DNA of 64,000 nt from Aphidius gifuensis (lineage: Eukaryota; Arthropoda; Insecta; Hymenoptera; Braconidae): the NCBI RefSeq assembly GCF_014905175.1, contig NC_057792.1:9651101-9715100 (forward strand), written 5' to 3'. The notes beneath the pieces are model-generated. The model saw only the letters and a program-made list of their open reading frames with translations. It did no database searches and was not told the DNA's origin. Shown here in pieces: positions 1 through 11,650 of this stretch. The stretch's first letter is position 1, and each line of letters starts with the position of its first letter. A program made the position numbers and the translations under genes.

Positions 1-494
1 CCACGTGATACGATATCAGCTGGATTATCCTCACCTGGCACATGATGCCAGGTTGCCTGTGTGAGTGTATTTTTTATAAATACTACTCTGTTATGGACAA
101 AGGTTTTCCAACGACTAGCGTCGCCTTTGATCCAATAATAAGTGATGGATGAGTCAGTCCACAAGTGTATCTTTGCTGACTGACAACCCAAACTCTGTTG
201 AATATCTCTCACCAATTTCACCAACAGCACTGCGGCTGACAACTCCAATCTCGGTGTCGAAACTTTTACTCTAGTTTTATTGGAGCTGTTGGATTCGGCC
301 TTAATAGGTGCTAGCTTCGATTTTGATGCTATTATATTACTCTTGGCTACACCAAGAGTATCAATAGACACCAAGTACACTACAGCCCCAATTGCTGCAT
401 CAGAAGCGTCACCAAATCCATGAATCTCAATGGATGAAACTGTTGGTGTGAGATTCAACCATCTCGGTATTTTTATCTCAGATAGATGACTCAG
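1..494 (-). pseudogene. BEL/Pao pol: RNase H region (partial)
   Basis: Minus-strand translation continues the RT frame past a TAA at 495-497 and stays open to the window edge. It contains the motifs EIHGFGDASDAAIGAV, STPRLELSAAVLLVKLV and WTDSSITYYWI, typical of the tether/RNase H part of Pao-type pol, and a VPGEDNPADIVSRG-like end close to position 1. The RNase H would degrade the RNA strand of the RNA/DNA hybrid. The product continues outside the window. The single TAA (CAA to TAA is the simplest origin) suggests a young, inactivated copy. Confidence 0.75.
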
Positions 495-1356
495 TTAAGA
501 GACAAAGTCTCTCCATGGACCCAATAAATTTTCAGGAATTGGCTCATCCCAGTCAAGCTTAATCTTCCATAAAGATTGCATAAATAATTTACCCTTAACT
601 ATGACTGGTGATATCCAACCAAGTGGATCGAATAGTTGAGCCACTTGTGCTAAAACGACTCTCTTAGTGATTGCTTTAGGTTCTTTATATACTATTGGAA
701 TATAACTAAAACAATCAGCTGTTGTATCCCAATTGAGACCAAGTGTCCTGAAAACTTGATTACTATCACTCGAGGTGGATGATTTCTCATGAAATTCTAC
801 TGGAATTTTACTCAATAACTCACTCGAGTTACTTATCCATTTCCTCAGCTCGAAGCCACCTGAGTGAAGCATTTGTTGTATTTGTACCACCTTGTCAACC
901 CCTTGTTGTATATTATCAGCACCAACATATATGTCATCCATATATGACCCTTGTGAAATAGCTGATTTAACCAACGGGAACCTATCTCCTTCTTCCAGTT
1001 CAAGTTGCTTTAAAGTAGCCGAAGCCAAAAATGGTGCTGGTTTGGTACCATATGTTACGGTTGTTAATTCGTACTCTTGAACTGGTGAGTCGAGTGTATG
1101 TCTCCAAAGAATTCTTTGATACTTTTGATCATCAGGATGGATGATGATCTGTCTGAACATTTGCCGTATGTCACCCGAAAAAACATACTGATATGCTCTC
1201 CATTGTGTGAGTACAGACACCAAAGAATTCAATAACTTGGGACCCTCGTACAAGTTGTCGTTTAAAGATTCACCAGTATTTGTCTTTTGTGAACCGTTAA
1301 ATACAACTCTCAACTTTGTTGATGTACTCGACTCTTTGATGACACTATGATGTGGT
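495..1356 (-). pseudogene. BEL/Pao pol: reverse transcriptase
   Basis: Minus-strand RT of a Pao-type polyprotein. Visible motifs in order: LRVVFNGSQ (palm start), SGDIRQMFRQI (first catalytic Asp), TYGTKPAPFLASATL, and the catalytic box GSYMDDIYVGAD, followed by the connection segment LFDPLGWISPVIVKGK. It would copy the element RNA into cDNA. The frame joins the upstream protease/linker at the tyrosine-rich stretch near 1357-1409, where a copied segment breaks it, and it ends at TAA 495-497. Apart from those two lesions the frame is intact, so the copy is recent relative to most repeats here. Confidence 0.85.
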
Positions 1357-1360
1357 AGGT

Positions 1361-1408
1361 ATATAACTAAAACAATCAGCTGTTGTATCCCAATTGAGAC
1401 CAAGTGTC
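1361..1408 (-). repeat. 48-bp duplicated segment (templated insertion) inside RT
   Basis: Positions 1361-1408 are identical over 48 bp to 700-747 of the same RT gene, about 660 bp away and in the same orientation. At 1361 the copy lies between codons that should be adjacent: the linker ending CYYL on one side and the RT beginning LPHHSVIK on the other. The upstream reading frame therefore runs through a repeated LGLNWDTTADCFSYIP and stops. No transposon ends are seen, which suggests a copy-paste repair event. Confidence 0.85.
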
Positions 1409-2415
1409 AATAGGTAATAGCATCTAGAATGGTCTTCAACAGGTGATGCTTTGACCATGTGACCTTGTGACTCGTACTCATTCATGAAGTCACAATATGC
1501 CTGTTGAAGAGCTGGATTTTTAGCCATTCTCTTCTCTTGGTTGTGCAACATTCTCAAGGCTAACTCATACGAGTTACCAAAGTTGTCTACACACCTTTTA
1601 AACTGGTACCTTACCACAAAACGACCGTGTGCATCTCTCTCATAGGTTGAAATAAAATATTTCATACAGACGTCATCTGTAAGGTCTGATGACTCTGATG
1701 ACTCAAACTGCTCTTCTTGCAGCCAAAACTTCTTGACAAGTTGGTACAACTCTTCTTCTCTCTGACATTTGATGCCCTGGTGGTAATGCTTTGATGTCAT
1801 GAGAGAAATATCTCTACCAAAGCTCGGTGTGTTACCAGATAACACCCAACCCAGCTCTGTACTCTGAGCTGTTGGATGGTCTTCTCTACCTCTCAAGACG
1901 CCTTCCTTTAATACTGTGCTGTATACATCAGCACCAAGGATGGCGTCAATTGGCGCTGGCAAATAAAACTCGGGATCAGCCAGCTTCAGATGTTGAATCT
2001 GAGGCCAATTTTGTAATTGCTGCCTCTTAATGGCTGCCGATGGTAACAACCCAGTGAGCCTTGGCATAATTAAAGCTGAAACAGCTCGGCGATATGGTGA
2101 AACCCTGGAGATCACCGTGATTATAATTTCTCCCCTAGCTTGCATGGAATTTTGGCCAATGCCAACCACTGCAAGGCATGCTGACGATCTGTTGAGTCCT
2201 AGACGGTTTGCTAATTCTTCAGTAACCAGTGACGTCTCAGACCCTTGATCCAGCAATGCTCGGATAGTGACAACCCTACCCCAGCGATCAAGAGAGTCCA
2301 CTAATGCTGTTGTCAGCAGTACTGGATGCCGAGGTGTGAGCCTCTCCACTAGGACTCGTACTTGATCTTCTCCCTGTTGAAAAATTGTCAAATGTAGTTC
2401 CTTGTTTAAACCCAT
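1409..2415 (-). pseudogene. BEL/Pao pol: aspartic protease and linker
   Basis: Minus-strand reading frame beginning at ATG 2413-2415. The retropepsin-like active site is LLDQGSETSLV (Asp near residue 56), followed by ELANRLGL and a VVGIG flap-like region. Further on are ILGADVYSTVL and STELGWVLSG, usual landmarks of the Pao protease domain, and a linker with EKRMAKNPALQQAY that precedes RT. It would process Gag-Pol. The frame should fuse to gag upstream, but about 2 kb of unrelated AT-rich DNA lies between, so the ATG is only the first Met left in the surviving frame, not a demonstrated start. Confidence 0.8.
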
Positions 2416-2419
2416 TGAC

Positions 2420-4351
2420 CTAATTTAACAACGATGAATTTAAAAGGAACACAAGCAAATGTTGAAACATATATGTACACCATGAAAACATAAGAATGTA
2501 ACAACAATTTGAGTACTCTTGGCCTTCGAGTACTCCTCCATGACACGAATGCACCGATGAAACAAGTATAACCCTATGTCGATGTACAACAAGACAAGAA
2601 GAAAAAAAGAAAGGAAAAAAAGCATTGACCACACCCCTTCAGTCAGCTCGAGATATAACAGCTGTAAGCATTATAAAATTCCAAAGCATACACCTATATA
2701 CACATGCATGCCTGGCCTACACATGATATATATACAGACTGTCCCATTTTAATTGGATAATGGATTTTTCTTGAAAATTATAGCTCAAATTGAAAAATGA
2801 TTCAAGTAAAAGTTGTAGGGTTTGGAGGGGGACAAATAAAAAAAAAAAAAAAAAATTCGAAAAATTCAAAATGGCGGAGTTTTAGGTATGAACATAGTTT
2901 TTTTTAATGGATACTGTATTTTTTTTTTGCACCAAAATGTTTCTTACATCAAAACTAACACTGTTTATTCGAAAAGTTTTTCGATAAAATCACTTTTTTT
3001 TCGGCCCAATTTTGTCTGTTGATGGATTTTCCTCAAAAAATATGGCTCAAATTTAAAAATGATATTCAGAAAAGTTGTAGCGATCAGGAAGACAAACATG
3101 AAAAGAAAAGAAAAATTTCAAAAAGTTCAAAATGGCGGAGTTTAAAGTATGAACATTTTTTTTTTTGAGGATAGGTGTAATTTTTTTTTACTAAAAAATT
3201 GTTCGCATCAAGATGAACCCTTTTTCTAAATAACATTTTTTGGCTAAGTCCTTTTTTTTATCCATGCTTCTCACTCTGCCATTTTGAATTTTTTACCAAA
3301 TTTTTTTTTTTTTTCGTGTTTGTTTTCCTAAGCGCTACAACTTTTCCGAATATCATTTTCAAATCAAAGCCATTTTTTTTTGAGGAAAATCCATCAACAG
3401 ATAAAATCGGGCCGAAAAAAAAGTGATTTTATCGAAAAATTTTTCAAATAAAAATTGTTAGTTTTGGAGTAAGAAACATTTTGGTCCAAAAAAAAATACA
3501 GTATCCATTTAAAAAAACTATGTTCATACCTGAAACTCCGCCATTTTGAATTTTTTGAATTTTTTTTTTTTTTTTTTATTTGTCCCCCTCCAAACCCTAC
3601 AACTTTTACTGGAATCATTTTTCAATTTGAGCTATATTTTTCAAGAAAAATTCATTATCTAATTAAAATGGGACAGTCTGTATATGTCCATGCCATGACA
3701 AGTCAATGTCACATGAACACATATATATATATATGCATACGTACTCAATGCAGTGCACCCATGTATATATATGCATATACATTTACTCAATAAAAAAAAA
3801 CTACGTCTAGTTTGATGCAGATGGAGATGAAAGGAGAAGTGGAAACGTGATAATATCAAGTACATTTAATTTATATTTATTTTATTAAACAACAGCATGT
3901 TTAGTTTTGTTGTTTTTTTTTTTAATCAAGTATGTGTCAATATATGTGTAAAAAAAAGAAAAATAAATGATGAATATTGACTACACGAACAAGTAATTTT
4001 TTGCAAAATATAATGTAAAAAAAACAATGTTAAATTAAATATTTAACTGATAAATTATTGACTCGAATTTTATGTAGAAAAAAAATAATAATGTATCAAA
4101 ATAGTTTTAAATATATACATATAATGAAATGATTTTAAATATAAAGATATATAAAAAATGATTTTAAATATATACAAGAATGAATTTAAGTTTAGTAATA
4201 ATACATGATTTTACGTGTAAAAAAAAAATGATTTTAATTAGATGAAAAAAAAAAAAAATACTGAATATATCAAAGATAGCAAGTATAGAGAATGTTGTAC
4301 AAAATTACAAAAGTCATTGTTGCTCTGGTGCTTTGTGTGTCTTTTTTTTGT
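2420..4351. other. AT-rich insertion between gag and protease
   Basis: No supportable gene. Homopolymer-rich DNA with ORFs that are only low complexity. It contains the mariner-type MITE at 2735-3680 and, around 4080-4250, several short repeats of the type ATGATTTTAAATATATA. In BEL elements gag and protease are contiguous, so this block is foreign; its outer borders are not resolvable. Confidence 0.6.
2735..3680. mobile_element. Mariner-type foldback MITE, copy 1
   Basis: Terminal inverted repeats start CAGACTGTCCCATTTTAATT and extend some 100-130 bp on each side, ending with the reverse complement at 3680. The element is flanked by TA on both sides (2733-2734 and 3681-3682). The interior consists of further imperfect inverted copies with the block AAAATGGCGGAGTTT. 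TA duplications and the TIR layout fit a non-autonomous Tc1/mariner derivative; there is no transposase frame. A second copy lies at 17441-18236. Confidence 0.85.
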
Positions 4352-5881
4352 TCAGGCACAAAAAAACGATGAACTATTGCCTCGAGACCATCTCGAGACA
4401 GTAGAGGCTCTACTAACAATGCCAACTGTTGGCTCAATCAACAACAGCAAAAAAACCCAAATATTTATGTTGTTTTTACTTTTTTTTCTGCTGCTGCTGA
4501 TGTCGATGTTGGTGCTGGAGCTGTAGTTGGCTTTGATGTTGATGATGGTGTTGGCTCTGTGGCCCTCTTGGACCTGCTCTTGTAGCACAACATGGTGTGG
4601 TGCCTCTGCCCAGGACATCTCCTGCACGTCTGTGATATTTTGCAGTGTGCAACAGATGAATTTTGCCCTTTTTGTTTTAACAAATTCATCTCTGGCGACA
4701 GGTGACATGTCAATGAATTTTTGGCACCTCACCAAGTTGTGTGAGTTGCTCTTGCAGAGTTCACAATAGTATGTGTTAGCTGATGGTGATGTTGTTGCAC
4801 CATGATGAGTTCGCAATGAACTCTGTGGACTCGGAGATGTATTTAACTGCTCCACCAACTCCAAGGCTCTTTCCTGAGAAGTCAGATAGCTTCGAAACTC
4901 CAACCAGGATGGAGGTTCAGTGGTGTTTGCTATCTTCTTCTCCCAGGAGGCTGCCAAGGAGTTGTGCAATAACCTGCTAACTCTATATACAATAATGTCG
5001 TCCCAATAATCAACAGGACGACCCAATTTGCGTAGTGCCGCTGATGAATGGTCTACACGAGAGATTATTCGTGACAACTCTTGAGCACATGGTGCTGACA
5101 TCTTTAAGTGGTCAAACATATTTGACAATTCTGCTGTTACCAACCTTCTTGGATTACCATAATCTCTTTTTAGTTTGTCCCAGGCTAAGGAGAAGTTGTC
5201 ACCAGTAACTGCGATGCCACTGATCTTCTCCTTAGTCCTCTCATCCAGTGCCGATAGCAAATGCCTGAATTTGGAAATGTCTGATAAACCAGGTCTTTGT
5301 ATTACGACCTGATCAAACATGTCCGCGAAGCCTAACCACGTAGTGTAATCACCATCAAAAGTTGGAACATCAAGTGGTGGTAGTTCATTCATGTTCTGAA
5401 CTACTGCGGCACTGGGTGGTGGTCTTAAGAGAGACAACTTGTCTTTGAGCAAAGCTGAGGTCTCAAAATAGCCCTCTTCCACCGTGAGGTATTTGTTATT
5501 CAACCAGTAAGACCTGGCAGATTGCTCAGCTTCACGATGCTTTCTTGGAAGGTGTAACAGCTGCTGTTGTATCAATTTGTGGGCGTCGCTGTACTGCTGA
5601 TAAATTCGGTCAGTCTCGGAGTCTCTGACCGACAGCTCACTGGCTGAGAAGACCTTCTTCTCCTTCACGCCATTAATCACCCAGTTGTAAATACGAATCA
5701 AACGCTCACTCAAGATCTGCTGGGAAACATAGGCGTCACTGAGGCAGTTTCTTATAGCGGTTGCCCGTTGATTGGCCAAAAGTTCCTCCGGTGACAAAGC
5801 TGCCTCAAATAGAGGTGATTTCACGTCACCAGTGTCGTCCTTAGATGGCCCTGGTTGACCTTCTGGATCTTGCTGCGCCAT
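4352..5881 (-). pseudogene. BEL/Pao gag (DUF1759-type) with CCHC knuckles
   Basis: ATG at 5879-5881 on the minus strand, about 400 residues of recognisable Gag. The N-terminal third is helical; the capsid-like part has LPPLDVPTFDGDYTTWLGFA and KLKRDYGNPRRLVTAEL, hallmarks of Pao-family Gag. A CCHC knuckle CELCKSNSHNLVRC follows near residue 373. The second knuckle, CRRCPGQRHHTMLC, is only found in another frame (about 4580-4660), so a frameshift lies near 4660-4690 and the C-terminal 90 residues of the long ORF are out-of-frame translation. Gag would form the particle and bind the RNA. Confidence 0.85.
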
Positions 5882-6572
5882 AACCTTAAATATATTGAAA
5901 AAAAATTACTCATTTGTTACTATACATTATTATACAGTAACCCTTAATTTTTGACCAATATATTACTACATCCCAACCACTCATACTCTTATCATTCAGG
6001 ATCACACAGAACAAATGACAAAAATAGTTGGATGTTGGATATTTAACTGGATGACATGGGTTGGATTTTTAACACACATCGTGAGCATCACGTTTAACCT
6101 CGAAAAAGACTAGACAAAACGACCGTGTGGAAGAAAAAAAAAATAACTAAGCTTCTCTCTCTCTCTCATTGTCTCACACTCTCTTTTTTTTTTCAAGCAG
6201 CATGATTAATATTTTTTTTTTCAAGTTTTGACCATGCGGTCTCGCTAAGCTAAAACCACACCGGAAGTTGTCGCGTGGAGAATGAAAAAAAAATCTCTCG
6301 ATTATAAAAAATGATATCTATCCACCTTGGATACTTGTTCCTTTTTTTAGCAACAAGATAAGATATCATTTCATCACCACCTCGTGGTGATGTGCTTTTT
6401 TTCATTCCCCATGAGGTCACTCAACACTCTCAAATTTTACCTCGTGATGCTCCGATTTACACTCACAATAACTCAAAAATTACACACTCAATTTTCACTT
6501 GTTTTATATCACCATTTTGGGAACACATTGAATTTACTTTTGCTCGAGAAGGACCAAATGTTTGCGCCAGGA
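5882..6572 (-). promoter_or_regulatory. Leader and primer-binding region of the BEL element
   Basis: The non-coding stretch between the LTR and gag. Directly inside the LTR (minus strand, about 6552-6570) is TGGCGCAAACATTTGG, starting with the TGG expected of a tRNA primer-binding site, three bases after the LTR end. The rest is simple sequence including a CT run near 6150-6185. No ORF of note. Confidence 0.5.
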
Positions 6573-7060
6573 TGTGGACTGTATAAAGGGATGAAATAAA
6601 TGTGACAGGAAACGATGAACTTGTGGTTAAATATTAGTGTTTATTTAATAGAGAAAAATATATACAAAAGGGTGATATTACTCAATAAATATACTCTGCA
6701 AAAGGTTGTATACCTTTTGCCCAACGTGAAAATAACTCAAAAGTAATTATACTTGGTGTGTATCACCAGGTATAAATGGATGAAAAATAATGTGGTGTGT
6801 AATGTAGAATAACCAAAACGCAAGTGACTCCAGAACGCTGCTTGGAGACTTGCTTGATGTTGAACTCAAAGTTGGCCGGAGATCCTCGATGATGAACGAG
6901 AGACTCGAATAGTTACGGCAACGTACGGTGTAAGCCGAGCGTTGTTGTGACGACATGAGAGTTTCTCTAGTGTGCGCTGATTGGACAGTGAATAACAGAG
7001 ATGCGCAGTGGTTACTGGTCATCTCTGTGACGACACACATTAGAGGAGCTCGCGTGAACA
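6573..7060 (-). mobile_element. 5' LTR of the BEL/Pao element
   Basis: On the minus strand the segment begins TGTTCACGCG (7060) and ends CAGTCCACA (6573), giving the usual TGT...ACA borders, and is followed by the primer-binding site. Length about 488 bp. It carries a minus-strand AATAAA (about 6635-6645). The partner LTR is outside the window, so the borders rest on the terminal trinucleotides, the adjacent primer site and the start of a flanking direct repeat at about 7070. Confidence 0.6.
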
Positions 7061-8373
7061 AAACTCTTTTGTTAAGACAAAATTACGATAATAATGAGAT
7101 ATTCAGATGAATTTGCTGCTCTGAAATGCTTCGAGGTAGAATAGTTTATGATTGTCTTATCGAGTTGCTCGTTTTCTGAGTTTAGAGTCAAAAATTTTCG
7201 CATTTACTATGCTTTAATCGGAACAATAAGAAATTTTCGCATCACTTTGAATAACTTCTACTGTTTTATAGATCAATAAATAATTCCTAGTAGCTGTACT
7301 CAGTAAAGTCAGAACTATCATAATATGACGTGTGATTTTTGATTTCGGTCAAACTTTCGATATCAGATGTCACCAATCTAGCCGGATAATGCTTTTAACT
7401 TTTTTCTTCCGTATGATTTTTTATCAATGATTAAACCGTCTTGTCAAGAGAAAATTATGATAATAATGAGATATTCACATAGATTTTTTGTTTTTCGATG
7501 CTTTGTGGAAAAAAAATTCGTGTGTTTCTCATCGATTTAGTGGTCTTCTAAAATGAACTTGAACTCAAAAATTTTTGCATTTACTAGGATCTTCTCAGAA
7601 CAATAAGAAATGTTTGCATAACTTTAAATAATTTCCATTGTTTTTATGTATTATTTATCAATTCTTAGTGGCTGTACTCAGTGAAGTCAGAAATTTTGTA
7701 ATTTGAGTTGTACACAATAAAACCAATAAAAATTTAACTGTTGGAATATATTTAATTGAATTTGAATTAATAGTTGATTTGATTCGAATGTAATTTTTAA
7801 TAATTCTAATTTTTGTGAAAATCAAACATGAAAATTTTCTAAGTTTTAATTTTGTAAAAATTATAGTTGTTCTGAGTGTCAAGGAGACGATTTCGAACTG
7901 GTCCTGGTACTACGATAACTGACTTCGAATTATTTTTCCGGGGTATATATATGGATTGGGACCAAGGGACGCTTTGTTTTTCGGAAGAGGAAAGCGCCGG
8001 TTTTCGTGTGCCTCTTGGGTCCAAGTCGTAAATTTTCTATTTTATTGCATCCAAGTGTTTGTCGTTTTCTATTTACTTAAAATATCCCTTTTTTTATATT
8101 TCCTGTCGGTTTTGTGTTTCCCTAAATCTGTATTTTTTTATTACTTTAGTCTGTCGTCTTTTCTTGTTATCGTCTTGAGGGTCTGGCTTTAGTTAAAAAA
8201 AATCAATATTGTTTTGAATACAGTTTTTTTTTAACTTTATTGTTTATTGATTTGAATCGAATGACTGATCTTTTGAATTAAGACAACGTGTCATTTTATT
8301 TGAGCAAAATGTTTTTCAAGTTGATTGCTTATTGCTTTCATTCAATTCTTAGTTTATATAAATGACAAAATTT
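7061..8373. repeat. Non-coding flank with a ~365-bp-spaced direct repeat
   Basis: No gene. Segments 7070-7335 and 7437-7700 are diverged direct copies (shared blocks AATAATGAGATATTCA, ATTTTCGCAT-like and GCTGTACTCAGT). A motif GTCACCAATCTAGC at 7368 recurs near 54710-54790. 7840-8200 has only low-complexity frames. Confidence 0.6.
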
Positions 8374-9506
8374 CTCGAGTGGAAATCTGGTCAGGCTCGA
8401 CGGATTTGATATTCGATCCTGATAAAAAATTGATCAAGTTACCTTATTTCAGGAAGCCTAATTGAATTCTGATCAGGATTTGATCAATATACTTGTTTGT
8501 GTTCAATTTCAAGCTAACTTAATCAAGATAGCATTAAGTAACCTTAACACATCCTGAAGAAGGGCAACCCGAGCAAATCTTGATCAAAAAATTATCAAGT
8601 CAAATATTCTAAAATGAATAATATTTGAAACAATTTTACCTGTTCAAGATAGCATCAAGTATCTTGATCACATCCTGATAATGTGAACATGGTCAAATCT
8701 TGTTCAAAAAATTATCAAGTTAAATATTTTAAAATAAATATTTTTTTTGAACAATCTTCCCTGTTCAAGTAAGCATCAAGTATCTGGATCACATCCTGAA
8801 CAAGTTGACTGGGTCAAATCTTGATCAGAAGTTTCTGAGTCTTATCATATTTAAAATATACAGCTGATGATAGCTCTATATAATATTTCTTTTATGAAAT
8901 ACATAATTTAAATATGTATCCATAATTTTTCATTACAATAACTCTAAAAAATAAATACAAAAAAATTATTTTGTACTTTATTAATTAATATATGTAGTCA
9001 AAATAATTATTTAAGAATAATTATTATATTGCGCAATTATTTTTTTTATAATTATTAATCTTTCTTCAAATCTATAATTTCGTTATTGCCTCTTGTGACT
9101 GAATGTAAAATTTGAGAATTAAAAAACTCTCCATTTCATCGATCGTCAAATGGCTGAGCGGGCTAAAGCATGCGTTTAGAATATAAATCCGTTGTTCGTA
9201 GATTCGATCCCGTCTGGTAACGCGCACTTTACTTATCTTTGTCTTTCCGAACCTATCTTTATGTAGCTCATACTCTATCTCAGTACTAAAAAGCAATTTA
9301 TTAAATCAATTGAAAAAAGAAAAAAAAATTATTTGTTAAATAATTTTTTTTAATCAATTTTTGATAATGTTTCTTGATCAAGTCTTGATCCATTTTTGCG
9401 TTACGTTTTGATCAATTCTTGAACAAGTTGTCTGATCAAAACTTGATCTGAATTCAAGTTGCCTGATCAAGTTTTGATCATATCCTGAACTGAATTTCTA
9501 CTACGG
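8374..9506. mobile_element. TTGATCAAG-repeat element carrying a tRNA-Leu-like sequence, copy A
   Basis: Begins CTCGAGTGGAAATCTGGTCA and ends CTGAACTGAATTTCTACTACGG, matching the start and end of the longer copy at 56648-59510. The left half is made of roughly 115-bp units built on GTTCAAGATAGCATCAAGT and CAAATCTTGATCAA; the middle is AT-rich; the tRNA-Leu-like block is at about 9143-9215; the right end again has TTGATCAAG units. No protein-coding capacity. Superfamily unknown; it behaves like a non-autonomous repeat. Confidence 0.7.
9143..9215 (+). tRNA. tRNA-Leu(TAG)-like sequence in a repeat, probably pseudo
   Basis: An excellent A box (TGGCTGAGCGG at 9151-9161), the stretch GCTAAAGCATGCGTTTAGA resembling the D stem and anticodon arm of a tRNA-Leu with anticodon TAG, and a B box (GATTCGATCCC at about 9200-9210). 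The acceptor stem does not pair well. It sits inside a repeat whose second copy carries the same block at 59034-59110, so it is most likely a tRNA-derived module with an internal Pol III promoter rather than a working tRNA. Confidence 0.5.
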
Positions 9507-9946
9507 TTTTCACTCAAAGTATTGTTTGAAATTGATCCTAATATCGTTAAATTTGAGCTATCTTAGTCTTAAATTGAAAAACAAAATAGCTTCAAGTGTG
9601 CATGATTTTTTCTTGAGTTGATTGTTTTTAAAAAAAAAAAATGTAATTTGTTTCAACTAAAAAAATGTTCTCAAATCGAGACAAATTTTTTTAAGTTGAT
9701 AATTTTTTTTCATATTTAAAGTACAAACATTCCGAGGGAAAATTTACTAATCTGAAGAAAATATTTTGTTAACAACTGAAATTTTTTTTTTTCCATGTGG
9801 TGTAGTAATAATCATGGCTAACGTTATTTCAGTGACTAACTCCCACTTCTTACAATAATTATTATTACATTTCCTAAGTCCATAGTCAAATTTGCTTGAG
9901 TATCTACAGCATTTTTTACTGCGTTTAAATTTTGGTCGTTTTTTTT
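9507..9946. other. Non-coding AT-rich spacer
   Basis: No gene, RNA or repeat boundary recognised; several poly-A/poly-T tracts. Confidence 0.5.
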
Positions 9947-10122
9947 TCAAAAAATGAATTGACGAATAGAAAGAAGTCGGAGATAACTTGATGAAACTCA
10001 GAAAAAATAAGAAGACCTGTGGCCTAGAGGTCAAGGCGTTTGCCCGGTAAGCAAAAGCCCCGGGTTCGATTCCTAGTGGGGGACCTTCTTTATTTTTTCT
10101 AAGTTTCTGGTGTTTTTCAAAA
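9947..10122 (+). mobile_element. Small tRNA-bearing repeat, copy 1
   Basis: About 175 bp beginning TCAAAAAATGAATTGACG and ending in a T-rich tail and TCAAAA. A tRNA-like core (10014-10085) has A box TGGCCTAGAGG and B box GGTTCGATTCC and a strong anticodon-type hairpin (TTTGC/GCAAA). The core is bracketed by an imperfect inverted pair, AAACTCAGAAAAAATAAG and TTATTTTTTCTAAGTTTC. The same unit occurs twice in tandem at 52627-52987. It could be a tRNA-derived SINE or a tRNA-carrying MITE. Confidence 0.7.
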
Positions 10123-11429
10123 TTTAAGTTTTCCTAACACCAAAAAAATCAGGAAATAGAAAACAATTTTTTTAAGTAAAATTAAAACAAAAAATAACCT
10201 GGTTGATAAAAATATGTGACTAGTGACATATCTAAAGACTTTCGTTTGTGTAGAAATTATGTTTTCTTACTATTTAACATAAATGACTTTTGTACTTTCT
10301 CATTTTACCTCAGGAACTCGGTCATTTGAATTGATAGCGTTACAAAATCATATTAATCATAAAATTAAACAAATTTGGATGTTTTTATTAGTTTTGAATT
10401 TTGTTTGATGTTTGACGTTTTATATTTCTGAAGTAATAAGTCAGAATTATTTTTGGCCTTTTTGTATAGACTTGCTGTAGTCTGTGACTTGCGTAGTCAC
10501 AGTCTACTAATATTGATTGTGTTTTTAAAACATTTGCGAGTAGCTGTGTTACTCAAACAGTTAGTGTGATAGCCTATTCCTAAGAAGGGTTTTTTTTATC
10601 TTTCCATCATCACTGATGCGGTATTGTCAAGTTGTACCAAAATTTTCAATACATTACACTATCTATAAAGACAAATGATTGACCCCAGTGGTGCCGCGAT
10701 ACGATAATCACGACAGACAATAAGATAATAGAAATTTGATCATCAACTAAAGTCAAGTTTTATATTATTGTTTCCGACTGAATTTTTTCTCAACGATTCC
10801 ATTCGATTTTTTCAATCATTGTATTTTTCTATTGAAGACATGATTTCTCAGATTCCAACGATGACATTTGACAGCAAAGACACAAATTCGCTAAAAAAAA
10901 AATAAATGACTATAGCAGTGAATTACTTCTTGATTGATATCCTAAATTTTGAGAAATGTATCATTTATCTTTGTTGAGCACGTGCAAAGTTAGTTTTTTA
11001 TCTCCAGTTAAACACGATTCCACAAATAATAAAAAAGTTAATTGTTGAAAGTGATTTGCTGTAATTTGTGAAAAATTAATTCAGCCTTAGATGTCAACAT
11101 GTAAGTCACTTCCAATCCTTAGTTATTTGTCAATAGCTCTCTATTGAAGTGGTCCTTAAAAAGGCTTTGGTGTAATTTTTACACTTTCACCCTCTCATTT
11201 AGTTAGAAATATATGAAAAAAAATCACCTTAAATTTTTAGAATTTTTAGTCAACATTAACCCGTGCCGCAAAAGCTTTTTCTACTTACAATTTTGGGATT
11301 TTTGGCAAGCCCAAAATCTCGGGGTAAGCCCTCACAGGCAACGTCCGAACTCAGGCCCAAGCGCTCCAGGGGTGCGGAACGTGACTTATCGTTCATTCTG
11401 GCTTGCATGACCGTCCGTTGTAGTCCAAC
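10123..11429. other. Non-coding spacer
   Basis: No supportable gene. A short GC-richer island at about 11310-11420 stands out from its surroundings but matches nothing I recognise. Confidence 0.5.
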
Positions 11430-11650
11430 TTAGATATCTACATTATTTTACCAGCAAAATTTTTTACTTAGCTAGATTTTTTACTTAGCTGTAATTCTAG
11501 CCAATCAATCAATATCTACATTATTTTACTTAGCTAGATTTTTTACTTAGCTGTAATTTTGACTCAATATCTACATATTTTAATAAATTTTTACTTAGCT
11601 TTAATTATAGCCAAACGATAATATCTACATTATTTCTTAGTAGTTTTTTG
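11430..11650. repeat. Tandem repeat, TTTTTACTTAGCT type
   Basis: About three to four degenerate units, each containing AATATCTACATTATTTTA and TTTTTACTTAGCTGTAATT. Period about 50-70 bp. Non-coding. Confidence 0.75.

Larger units (their letters stand above)
1..7060 (-). mobile_element. BEL/Pao LTR retrotransposon, 3' part cut off by window edge
   Basis: Read on the minus strand the order is LTR (6573-7060), primer-binding region (about 6543-6572), gag (5881 downwards), aspartic protease, reverse transcriptase and RNase H (to position 1). The gag domain type, a DQGS protease site fused to a Pao-type RT with YMDD, and RT followed by RNase H place it in BEL/Pao. Integrase and the 3' LTR would lie left of position 1. 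The copy is dead: gag has a frameshift, about 2 kb of foreign AT-rich DNA separates gag from protease, RT is interrupted by a copied 48-bp segment, and there is an in-frame TAA between RT and RNase H. Confidence 0.85.

Noticed and set aside
6747..7061. Minus-strand ORF of 104 codons
   Set aside because: Lies wholly within the LTR and has no domain or composition of a protein.
9747..10034. 95-codon minus-strand ORF
   Set aside because: Runs through poly-A/T tracts and the tRNA-bearing repeat; no coding signature.
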